A DNA stretch of 7,016 bases from Thermococcus sp. (GTDB taxonomy: Archaea > Methanobacteriota_B > Thermococci > Thermococcales > Thermococcaceae): contig JALVUT010000332.1 of the NCBI GenBank assembly GCA_027035445.1, forward strand, positions 1 to 7,016. The letters are read 5' to 3'. Both the position numbers and the translations under genes were made by a program. The notes under the pieces were generated by a model. The model was not told the origin of the DNA. It saw only the letters and a list, made by a program, of their open reading frames with translations, and ran no database searches. Shown here piece by piece: positions 1 through 5,257 of this stretch. Each line of letters begins with the position of its first letter. Position 1 is the first letter of the stretch.

Positions 1-334
1 CTTGGCCGGAAAGCTTGGTCTGAAAGTTGATCTGAAGGTTTCCAGGTTTCCCAGACCAACTCCGGAAATGTTGCCCTACGCCGTGAGGGAGAATAACCAC
101 TTTGTGAACCTCTTTAGAAAGGTATACGACCGCCTTTTCGGGGTGGAACCGGACGTCACGTACGGGAGGAGTGTGGGGGATTTCAACTACTTTGCGGCTT
201 ATCTCAATAGACCCACCCTGGTGTACGGACCGGTCGGTGGGAACTGGCACTCCGCCAATGAGTGGGTCAGTGTCAGATCCCTGAGGAAGGTCAAAAGATT
301 TTATGTCGAGTACCTGAAGGCCCTCGCAGAATGA
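1..334 (+). CDS. M20-family metallohydrolase (ArgE/DapE/carboxypeptidase type), C-terminal part
   Basis: This is the last ~110 residues of a gene that begins before the window; the reading frame is open from the left edge. The visible part matches the end of the M20 zinc-dependent amidohydrolase catalytic domain: a V-G-D-F-N-Y-F segment, then P-T-L-V-Y-G-P, then the H-S-A-N-E-W-V signature. In this family the His of that signature (visible residue 83) is a metal ligand, and the motif is followed by a short terminal helix, as here. Family members hydrolyse amide bonds of N-acyl amino acids or small peptides in the cytoplasm (acetylornithine, succinyl-diaminopimelate, carboxypeptidase G2-like substrates). 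The substrate cannot be told from this fragment. The gene converges on the S16 protease gene with 11 bases between stops, and no clear T-rich terminator is visible in that gap. The TTG at position 2 is almost certainly not the true start. Confidence 0.85.
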   Translation, partial: LAGKLGLKVDLKVSRFPRPTPEMLPYAVRENNHFVNLFRKVYDRLFGVEPDVTYGRSVGDFNYFAAYLNRPTLVYGPVGGNWHSANEWVSVRSLRKVKRFYVEYLKALAE

Positions 335-345
335 AAATGGGGGGC

Positions 346-2271
346 TCATGCCTTCCTACCTGCTAGAGCCCCGAGGATGAAGGCCCCGACTGCAACGGCG
401 ATCCATAAGGCCTCATCGTTGTTACCTCCTCCGGAGGAGGCGGGAACCGAGGTTCCTGTGCTACTAGTGCTACTGGGTATAGTCATGGTGGGCACTGGCG
501 CCGGTGTGGTTGTGTTTACCGGGGTCTTCTCTCCCCGTTCGGGGTTACTCAGGAAGAGCTGGGCGGTTTCTCTAGCGTACTGGTAAAAGATCATCGCGGT
601 CTGGAGGTCTTCGGGCTTCCCGCTCTTTTCATAACTCTCGGCGAACTCGTAGTATGCCACAGCAAGAACTGGTACGATTCCCTGCTCCTGGGCAAGCCCT
701 ATTGCCGTCTTTGCGTCCTCCTTCATCGTCTCAAGTTTGTCCATGAGGACGGTTTCGTTGTCTATGCCGAGGGTGTCCAGGAAGACCTCGGCCCTTATAC
801 GGGCCTCCATGGCTGTGAAAAGGGCGGCAGAGTATTTGCCGTCTTCGTAGTACTGCTCGGCTTTCTCAATATCGTTGAGGAGGCCGTTTCCTATGACGTT
901 GCCGTACATGGAGTCGATGTATGTTACTATCAGGTTTGAACTGTCTATGTAGTCCCTGGCCGTTGTCTTCACTACGTCGGTGTTTATGATGCTGCCTTTT
1001 GCAAAGCGCTCCCCAAGGTTTTTCCAGAAGATCGCCGTCTTGGCCCGCTCGTATGCATAGGCTGCATCCCCTATGGCATCCCAGTAATCGTCGTTGTAGT
1101 AGTACTTCCACGCCTCATCCAGTGAGCTCTTGGCTTCCTCCACCCTCTGCTGGGCGGCCGCCACCGCCTGCAGCATTGTGGTGCCCCTTATGGTGACGTT
1201 TGAGACCAGTGCCTCTGAGGTGTTTATCTCCCTGTTAACCTTCTCCAAAATTTTCTCAACGCTGCCTCCGCTACTGACGTTGAGATACCAGTCGACGTGC
1301 CTTATGATGATCCTTGCCTGGAAGTCCCTGCTCAGGGCTGTGTAGTACATCCCGTTGTCCAGTGCTTCCTTGGAGGAGTTTAAGATTTCCCCCGCTTGGG
1401 TAAGCGCGTTCATGAGTGCACTGTAGGTCTCGTAGCTCACATCGCTGTTCTTGAGCCTTTTAAGGATGACCTTGTAGTAGTTGGTTGTGTTGGCGTAGTC
1501 GTTCACCGCGTCCCCCTTGAGAAAGTCGGTGTTTATCCTGACGTTTCCGCTGGGCGTTGGTCTCTGAAGTCGATGTCCCGTGAAGTAATAGACCGCGTCG
1601 TAGATGTCCTTGATTTCGACAACCCTCAGCCCCCAGCGCTCTCTAGCGTACTTTGCCACGTCGACCTTTTTCGTTGTGCTATGTATCTCAACGATTCCTC
1701 CGATCTCCGTCCTGTTGGTCTTCTGCACGTACTGGATTCTCTGTCCCTCCGGTATCAGGAACAGCTCCGCACCGGCCTGATGGGCCGCTGAGGCCTTTTC
1801 CAGTATTCCACCAACTGGACCTATGGTTCCGTCCGGGTTTATCATGCCTGTCATCATGACCTTGGGGTTGAGCTTCCACCCTTCCAGAGCCGCTATTATT
1901 CCGACAGTCATTGTTCCCCCTGCGGACGGCCCACCGATGATGGAGGAGTTGGCTTTTACCTGGATAAAGACGTCATACCTGCTCATGTTCACGCCTAGAA
2001 TCTTGCCGGCTACCTGGGCGGCAAGCCTTGCACTGGCCTGCATATCAACCTGCGCCAGGGGCCATGTCTCTATATAAACATGCCCGCTTCCGGGTGCCAC
2101 GGTTATGACAAAGTCAGTTACAACTCCCACCAGCTCTCCATTATATGTTTTCGAGACCGCTGGAGCCTTTAGTATTACCGTATGTCCCTCAGATGGGCAT
2201 TGTGCTGCTGTAAAGGCTGCTGAAGATGCTAAGAACAGAAGCACCAGGATTGATGCTAGTACCCTCTTCAT
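346..2271 (-). CDS. Exported, membrane-anchored Lon-like serine protease (S16 family, no AAA+ domain)
   Basis: A 641-residue protein. Residues 1-23 form a signal peptide (M-K-R, a hydrophobic core, then a T-A-A site). Residues ~25-225 carry an S16/Lon-type proteolytic domain: G-G-P-S-A-G-G-T gives the nucleophile Ser116, and G-G-I-L-E-K-A gives the general base Lys159. The 43-residue Ser-Lys spacing equals that of E. coli Lon (Ser679/Lys722). There is no Walker A/B ATPase region. Residues ~250-580 are largely helical and rich in Tyr/Ala/Glu (heptad or TPR-like). A Thr/Ser/Pro-rich linker (~583-615) follows, then a C-terminal membrane helix (~621-638) ending G-R-K-A. About ten N-x-S/T sequons suggest exposure to archaeal N-glycosylation outside the cell. 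The architecture fits the predicted archaeal serine protease group (COG1750). The ATG at 2271 has a GGTGGGGAG Shine-Dalgarno just upstream. The likely role is ATP-independent proteolysis at the cell surface; substrates are unknown. Confidence 0.9.
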   Translation of the reverse strand: MKRVLASILVLLFLASSAAFTAAQCPSEGHTVILKAPAVSKTYNGELVGVVTDFVITVAPGSGHVYIETWPLAQVDMQASARLAAQVAGKILGVNMSRYDVFIQVKANSSIIGGPSAGGTMTVGIIAALEGWKLNPKVMMTGMINPDGTIGPVGGILEKASAAHQAGAELFLIPEGQRIQYVQKTNRTEIGGIVEIHSTTKKVDVAKYARERWGLRVVEIKDIYDAVYYFTGHRLQRPTPSGNVRINTDFLKGDAVNDYANTTNYYKVILKRLKNSDVSYETYSALMNALTQAGEILNSSKEALDNGMYYTALSRDFQARIIIRHVDWYLNVSSGGSVEKILEKVNREINTSEALVSNVTIRGTTMLQAVAAAQQRVEEAKSSLDEAWKYYYNDDYWDAIGDAAYAYERAKTAIFWKNLGERFAKGSIINTDVVKTTARDYIDSSNLIVTYIDSMYGNVIGNGLLNDIEKAEQYYEDGKYSAALFTAMEARIRAEVFLDTLGIDNETVLMDKLETMKEDAKTAIGLAQEQGIVPVLAVAYYEFAESYEKSGKPEDLQTAMIFYQYARETAQLFLSNPERGEKTPVNTTTPAPVPTMTIPSSTSSTGTSVPASSGGGNNDEALWIAVAVGAFILGALAGRKA

Positions 2272-2420
2272 ATCTCCCCACCGCTTTTAATTCCATTGAA
2301 GGTCTAATAAATCGTTTGTGGTTCAACACTCTAATGCGTTCCCTTGTTAGTCCGGGGTCTGACCGCCCCCATCCTTGGAAGTGTTAAAATAGGCGCGTCC
2401 TCTGGGGGTGTACAGTGCAT
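2272..2420. other. Intergenic region between the small membrane protein and the S16 protease gene
   Basis: A 149-base non-coding stretch. It holds the protease promoter and ribosome binding site near 2274-2312, and a short palindrome GGTC-T-GACC (2356-2364) within a GGGG/CCCC-flanked segment. An A/T-rich TATTTTAA (2384-2391 on the minus strand) about 30 bases after the membrane-protein stop could serve as a weak terminator. No small gene is supported: the plus-strand open frame crossing it continues antisense through the membrane-protein gene. Confidence 0.5.
2305..2312 (-). promoter_or_regulatory. TATA-like promoter element for the S16 protease gene
   Basis: On the minus strand the element reads ATTTATTA, with its near edge about 33 bases before the ATG at 2271. 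With the usual archaeal TATA-to-start distance of ~25 bases, the transcript would begin near 2281-2284. That leaves a leader of roughly ten bases that carries the GGTGGGGAG ribosome binding site (2274-2282). Transcription from the preceding minus-strand genes could also reach this gene. Confidence 0.5.
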
Positions 2421-2675
2421 TCACCGCTTCCATATGGCTAGGATGAGCAACAGAAGAACCAGAACCTCCAGTAAGTTTATAAGCAGGCCGATACCTCTCT
2501 CTATTCCTCTTGAGATAGACAGGGTCTCTATTACCTTCTTTATCGCGAACAGCAGGAACGCGATGAGCAGGTACAATGCTGCCCTCAGGTGACTTTTCCT
2601 GTATGCTATGAAAGACACCCCGGTGAGGGCTAGGGCCAAGAGCATGGCGGTTACGGTCAGTAGGATTTCAATCAT
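2421..2675 (-). CDS. Small three-helix membrane protein coupled to the regulator gene
   Basis: An 84-residue, highly hydrophobic protein with three predicted membrane helices (~3-24, ~32-49, ~62-81). A basic loop Y-R-K-S-H-L-R lies between helices 1 and 2, and a charged loop (S-R-G-I-E-R) between helices 2 and 3. It ends W-K-R. The open frame extends to a TTG at 2687, but ATG 2675 is preferred: it has a GGTGAT Shine-Dalgarno (2680-2685) at a proper distance, whereas ATG 2681 would directly abut that GGTG. With this start the gene overlaps the end of the upstream double winged-helix regulator by 8 bases, implying translational coupling. No enzymatic motif is visible. Pairing of a winged-helix regulator with a small multi-helix membrane protein recurs in archaea (for example DUF7521-type proteins in haloarchaea), but I cannot confirm membership. 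A sensor or partner role for the regulator is inferred from context only. Confidence 0.75.
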   Translation of the reverse strand: MIEILLTVTAMLLALALTGVSFIAYRKSHLRAALYLLIAFLLFAIKKVIETLSISRGIERGIGLLINLLEVLVLLLLILAIWKR

Positions 2676-3180
2676 TTCCATCACCAATGCTTGTGAGTAG
2701 ATCTATTAACCTGTCCGCGAGTGTCTCCCAGATGCCCGGCCTGTAGTTTTGGATGATGCGGGCTATGAGCTCCGGGTCATGACTCAGGGAGTAAACCACT
2801 TTCTTCCCCTCCCTTCTGTCCCTAACGGTTCCGAGCTTCTTCAGCTCCCCCATGTGGTAGCTCACCGTTGGCTGGCTTATCCCGATAGCATTTGCTATCT
2901 CGCTCTGACTCTTTGAGCCCTCCATGAGGAGCAGCAGTATCCGTCTTCTGCTCTCAGTTGAGATGGCTATGACCAGTTTTTCATACTCGTCCTCAAAGCC
3001 AGCCGGGAATATGTAGCGCCTCTTACCGAGCTTCCTTGAAAACACTTTCCCCTCTCTTTCAAGGACACGGAGGTGGTACTGCAGGTCGCCTATCCCGAGC
3101 CCTAGTGCCCTGGCAAGCTCCCTGAATGTTATCCCGGGCCGGTGAGTTATGTAATTAAGTATCTCCTCACGTCTTTCCAT
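2668..3180 (-). CDS. Transcriptional regulator with two winged helix-turn-helix domains
   Basis: A 170-residue predicted DNA-binding protein. Domain 1 (~4-59) has a helix-turn-helix with recognition helix I-G-D-L-Q-Y-H-L-R-V-L-E and a wing ending K-R-R-Y-I-F-P. Domain 2 (~70-133) is ArsR-like: S-T-E-S-R-R-R-I-L-L-L-L, then S-Q-S-E-I-A-N-A-I-G-I-S and recognition helix S-Q-P-T-V-S-Y-H-M-G-E-L, with a basic wing (D-R-R-E-G-K-K-V-V-Y-S-L). A C-terminal amphipathic helix (~150-164) could mediate dimerisation or contact the membrane partner. No Cys-rich metal site or ligand domain is seen, so the signal is unknown. The gene is divergent from the ferritin-like gene (183 bases apart) and overlaps the three-helix membrane gene, with which it likely forms an operon. 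ATG 3180 is the only well-placed start, although its Shine-Dalgarno is weak (AGGGT). Autoregulation and control of the divergent gene are inferred from position only. Confidence 0.85.
   Translation of the reverse strand: MERREEILNYITHRPGITFRELARALGLGIGDLQYHLRVLEREGKVFSRKLGKRRYIFPAGFEDEYEKLVIAISTESRRRILLLLMEGSKSQSEIANAIGISQPTVSYHMGELKKLGTVRDRREGKKVVYSLSHDPELIARIIQNYRPGIWETLADRLIDLLTSIGDGND
2680..2685 (-). promoter_or_regulatory. Ribosome binding site deciding the membrane-protein start (GGTGAT)
   Basis: GGTGAT on the minus strand lies inside the last codons of the regulator gene, four bases before ATG 2675. It matches the archaeal anti-Shine-Dalgarno and supports ATG 2675 over the upstream TTG (2687), GTG (2684) and ATG (2681) codons in the same frame. 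Confidence 0.55.
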
Positions 3181-3242
3181 CTCAGACCCTTAACTTTAGT
3201 GGTTCATCAATCTATAGTTCTCCAAAGGGTGTGCTTTTTCCT

Positions 3243-3250
3243 TTTTATAA
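3243..3250 (-). promoter_or_regulatory. TATA-like element for the regulator operon
   Basis: The minus strand reads TTATAAAA preceded by purine-rich GGAGG, which resembles a TATA box with a BRE. It predicts a start near 3220 and a leader of about 40 bases. A weaker alternative, AACTATAGA (3210-3218, minus), sits ~34 bases before ATG 3180, the spacing seen for the other promoters here. I cannot decide between the two from sequence alone. Confidence 0.45.
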
Positions 3251-3326
3251 CCTCCGGTGCTGGGGCACGTCGTTCCGATACGGGTGCAGCCTACCTCAAC
3301 CCCACTCTGACCGCCATGGTAAACCC

Positions 3327-3333
3327 TATATAT
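3327..3333 (+). promoter_or_regulatory. TATA box for the ferritin-like gene
   Basis: TATATAT, preceded by GTAAACCC, is centred 34 bases before ATG 3364. The predicted transcript would have a very short leader that carries the GGTG ribosome binding site at 3354-3357. A direct repeat CCATGT (3336-3341 and 3348-3353, 12 bases apart) lies between the TATA box and the start codon. It is placed where a repressor could block initiation, but no protein is known to bind it. Confidence 0.6.
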
Positions 3334-3363
3334 CCCCATGTCCAATTCCATGTGGTGGGGGTT

Positions 3364-3861
3364 ATGGAGATTGATATTGGCATTATCGAGGATATTGAAA
3401 CTCTGCTCAAAAACCTTAACGGTTACGAACTGTTGAGTTACGCTATCTGTAATGAGAAGTGCGGCGCCGACATATACGATTGGCTCGCTGAACGTTCTGA
3501 AGGTCCTCTGGCCTCTGAATTCCGCTATATTGCAGAGGAGAAGAAGAAGCATGCCGGGATGATGAGAGAGCTGTTTGGGCGGCTTTACCCGGATATGAAA
3601 CCCTTGGACATGAACGCACCCCCCCTTGACACCCTCCCCGTATGTGAGAAGATTATGGAGGCCAAAACTGTTGAGGATGCCCTGGGACTGGCGCTTCTGT
3701 CGGAAGCCATTGGGAAGGATATCTATCGCAAACTTCAGGGCATGACCAAGGATGAATCTGTGGCCGGCCTCTTTAGGGAGCTTTTTGTAATAAAGGAGGA
3801 CACCTATGAGAAGCTCCTTGGCATATACAACCGCCTTATGGAAGAGAAAAGAGGGATCTAG
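3364..3861 (+). CDS. Ferritin-like / rubrerythrin-type protein with an altered di-iron site
   Basis: A 165-residue, almost entirely helical protein of the ferritin-like superfamily (COG1633-like), without a rubredoxin domain. It shows a twofold internal pattern: E31-x6-Y38 (N-E-K-C-G-A-D-I-Y) followed by A-E-E-K-K-K-H63, then E114-x6-Y121 (S-E-A-I-G-K-D-I-Y) followed by I-K-E145-D-T-Y148. In rubrerythrins, Glu residues in helices 1 and 3 and two E-x-x-H motifs bind two irons. Here the position three before H63 is Lys60, and the second His is Tyr148, so the metal site looks incomplete. C29 and C33 flank E31. Canonical relatives detoxify peroxide or handle iron; this one may bind a different or single metal. 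ATG 3364 is chosen because TATA and GGTG signals fit it, and the in-frame stretch upstream would run through the divergent promoter region. It converges on the PH-SHOCT gene with two bases between stops. Confidence 0.8.
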   Translation: MEIDIGIIEDIETLLKNLNGYELLSYAICNEKCGADIYDWLAERSEGPLASEFRYIAEEKKKHAGMMRELFGRLYPDMKPLDMNAPPLDTLPVCEKIMEAKTVEDALGLALLSEAIGKDIYRKLQGMTKDESVAGLFRELFVIKEDTYEKLLGIYNRLMEEKRGI

Positions 3862-3863
3862 AA

Positions 3864-4442
3864 TTAAATCATTTCTAGAAGCTTTTTCCTTTTCTCCTCG
3901 TATTCTTCTTGACTTATGATGCCCATATCGTACAGTTCTTTGAGCTTCTTAAGCTGCTCCATGGGATCCTCCCTCTCAGCCATCTCTGGGGCGGTCAGAT
4001 AGGCCGGCATGGTTCTCGTTATGAACTCTTTGGGTTTCTTAAGAATCCACGTCTCGCTGGTCATCCCCTTCTTGATCTCTATAGAGACCGGTTCGATGGC
4101 TATTGCATTAAGGGCATCTTTTATAGCGTTTATGGCTTTTCTTGCCTCTTCCTTGTTCATCCAGCTAAGATTTAACGTTGTATTCTCCTCGCTCTTGATG
4201 ATGAAGTCGGACGACATGATACCCAGCTTGACAGTTACCTGCTCCAGTTTCTGGTATGGAATCGCCTTCAGGTCGTATCTTCCAAAAACCTTTTCGTCAA
4301 GGTATATTATTCTCTTGTCCGTTACTATAATCCATTTGGGCTTTTCGAGACTCATCTTCTTTCGTATCTTAAAAAGAACCCGTTCACTGGGATCTAAATG
4401 CTGTAAAACCCCTTTTGGGAGTTTCTCTTCTTCCCTGTCCAT
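3864..4442 (-). CDS. PH-like domain protein with C-terminal SHOCT domain
   Basis: A 192-residue cytoplasmic protein without signal peptide or membrane helices. Residues ~8-115 resemble a bacterial/archaeal pleckstrin-homology-like (bPH) domain: L-D-P-S-E-R-V-L-F, W-I-I-V-T-D-K-R-I-I-Y-L-D, a Y-D-L-K-A-I-P-Y strand, repeated beta strands, then a closing helix (K-E-E-A-R-K-A-I-N-A-I). Residues ~159-192 are a short C-terminal SHOCT domain, with the diagnostic D-P-M-E-Q-L-K-K-L-K-E-L and M-G-I-I-S-Q-E-E-Y-E-E-K-R-K-K-L-L. SHOCT modules are thought to act in oligomerisation or binding; the pair has no known enzymatic activity. ATG 4442 is preferred: the in-frame GTG at 4451 lies inside the AGGTGA Shine-Dalgarno (4448-4453), which is five bases from ATG 4442. 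The gene has its own TATA-like element overlapping the upstream gene's stop. It may also receive read-through from the DUF58 operon, 35 bases upstream. Confidence 0.85.
   Translation of the reverse strand: MDREEEKLPKGVLQHLDPSERVLFKIRKKMSLEKPKWIIVTDKRIIYLDEKVFGRYDLKAIPYQKLEQVTVKLGIMSSDFIIKSEENTTLNLSWMNKEEARKAINAIKDALNAIAIEPVSIEIKKGMTSETWILKKPKEFITRTMPAYLTAPEMAEREDPMEQLKKLKELYDMGIISQEEYEEKRKKLLEMI
3883..3897 (+). terminator. T-rich transcription stop candidate after the ferritin-like gene
   Basis: The plus strand reads TTTTTCCTTTTCTCC starting about 20 bases after the stop at 3861. Archaeal termination typically uses such oligo-T runs without a hairpin. The run lies inside the 3' coding part of the convergent PH-SHOCT gene (its Lys-rich end). 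In the other direction the minus-strand transcript meets a pyrimidine run, CCTCTTTTCTCTTC (3841-3854), inside the ferritin-like gene, so the two messages probably overlap. Confidence 0.4.
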
Positions 4443-4447
4443 CAGGT

Positions 4448-4453
4448 TCACCT
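4448..4453 (-). promoter_or_regulatory. Ribosome binding site deciding the PH-SHOCT start (AGGTGA)
   Basis: AGGTGA on the minus strand precedes ATG 4442 by five bases. The GTG it contains (4449-4451) is in frame and would extend the protein by three residues, but using it would consume the binding site, so it is not the likely start. Confidence 0.7.
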
Positions 4454-4473
4454 TTTTGGAATAGCCATGGAGG

Positions 4474-4481
4474 TATATTAA
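4474..4481 (-). promoter_or_regulatory. TATA-like element of the PH-SHOCT gene, overlapping the upstream stop codon
   Basis: The minus strand reads TTAATATA, preceded by GAAGAAGG, which is purine-rich as in a BRE. It lies 31 bases before ATG 4442 and spans the TAA stop (4478-4480) of the upstream membrane protein gene. It suggests independent transcription of the PH-SHOCT gene despite the short 35-base gap. Confidence 0.55.
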
Positions 4482-5257
4482 CCTTCTTCCCTGTAGAGAA
4501 GGAAGAGAGTCCCACCGTCAACTCCCCTAGCTACGGGTTTTAGCTTTTTTACCCGTTCTCCCCCGGTTACTACAACACTCTTTGGAGCAGTGTCCAGTTC
4601 GATTTCAATTCTAGTCGGTCGGGCCCCCCATCCTGTTACAGGTACCTCCTTCCTTCCCTCACCGCAGTCTATGAGTATATCCCCCGGTTTGGGCTGAACC
4701 TCAACGAGAAGAACAACCCTTTCATAGGTCTCGTTTCTCTTGAGCACTGCAATAAAAGGCAGAGCAAGTATCAGAAAGGGCATCACAAGGGGGCTAACGT
4801 TGATGCCTGCCCTTCCGGTTCCGATGATCACCAGCCATCCTATAAAGGCACCCAAAATGGAGGTCAGGATATTGTAAAGGGTTGAGATGGGGGTTTCCCA
4901 GCCTGCACTGTATATCTCGTCTTCATACTCCGCGGTTATCCCCAACCCCATGAGAACGACCAGCGCGGGAAGGAAGACCCTGGGGGGGCTGCCAACGGAG
5001 GTGACGAGCCTCTGGGCGATGGGGGAGATGGAGGGAAATGCCGTGGCAAGGAGTCCTGAGGCCACGATTACGTAGGGAGCGGTGTAGAGGAGAGTGGCCG
5101 TCCATGTAGTCCTGAATGTGGAGCCGGTGGCAAGAAAAACCCCGATCAGAAGCAATACAGCGCTGAGCCCTGCGACCGCTCCGCCCAGCTCCCAGTACAG
5201 GTATGCAACAGCAATCCCCGGGAAGGAAATTAGCAGGATGCCTGAAACGATCCTCAT
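4478..5257 (-). CDS. Polytopic membrane protein with beta-rich C-terminal domain, DUF58 operon
   Basis: A 259-residue protein with about six membrane helices (~2-22, 25-43, 55-73, 92-108, 125-147, 154-172) and a soluble tail (~176-259). The tail is rich in alternating hydrophobic residues (R-V-V-L-L-V-E-V, T-R-I-E-I-E-L, K-S-V-V-V) and probably forms a small beta sandwich. A longer frame exists to 5317, but ATG 5257 is chosen. It overlaps the DUF58 stop as ATGA, has a GGAG eight bases upstream, and starts right at the first hydrophobic helix (M-R-I-V-S-G-I-L-L). I do not recognise a named family. The 4-base overlap and shared strand indicate co-translation with DUF58, consistent with the membrane partners commonly encoded beside MoxR/DUF58 genes. 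The side of the membrane on which the tail lies is not determined; an even number of helices would put both ends on the same side. Confidence 0.8.
   Translation of the reverse strand: MRIVSGILLISFPGIAVAYLYWELGGAVAGLSAVLLLIGVFLATGSTFRTTWTATLLYTAPYVIVASGLLATAFPSISPIAQRLVTSVGSPPRVFLPALVVLMGLGITAEYEDEIYSAGWETPISTLYNILTSILGAFIGWLVIIGTGRAGINVSPLVMPFLILALPFIAVLKRNETYERVVLLVEVQPKPGDILIDCGEGRKEVPVTGWGARPTRIEIELDTAPKSVVVTGGERVKKLKPVARGVDGGTLFLLYREEG

Larger units (their letters stand above)
3181..3363. other. Divergent intergenic region between regulator and ferritin-like gene
   Basis: This is the longest stretch without a gene in the window (183 bases). It holds outward-facing promoter elements for the regulator (3243-3250, alternative 3210-3218) and the ferritin-like gene (3327-3333). 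It also holds a short inverted repeat GTGC-tggg-GCAC (3257-3268), a CCG-ATA-CGG near-palindrome (3275-3283) and the CCATGT direct repeat (3336-3341, 3348-3353). None is long enough to be called an operator with confidence. The frame of the ferritin-like gene stays open across this region, but no credible start codon context supports coding there. Confidence 0.6.

Noticed and set aside
1396..1791. Plus-strand open frame of 131 codons inside the S16 protease gene.
   Set aside because: It is antisense to a well-supported coding region, has no promoter or ribosome binding site, and matches no family I recognise.
3180..3210. TGATGA followed by CTGA on the minus strand, resembling boxes C and D of an archaeal C/D guide RNA.
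   Set aside because: Only one box pair is present, the flanks do not form a terminal stem, and the segment is the leader of the regulator mRNA; the match is short enough to be chance.
3142..3363. In-frame extension of the ferritin-like protein upstream to a TTG at 3142.
   Set aside because: It would run antisense into the regulator's start and through both promoters, and its composition is unlike the family. TATA and GGTG signals fit ATG 3364.
3422..3430. GTTACGAAC matches the GTTn3AAC half of the SurR redox-regulator motif known in Thermococcales.
   Set aside because: It lies inside the ferritin-like coding sequence, about 60 bases after the start, and lacks the third GTT at the expected five-base spacing. 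One or two chance matches are expected in 7 kb.
4009..4464. Plus-strand open frame of 151 codons, hydrophobic, opposite the PH-SHOCT gene.
   Set aside because: Antisense frames of Lys/Glu-rich genes often look hydrophobic (Phe/Leu/Ser). The PH and SHOCT motifs on the minus strand are decisive.
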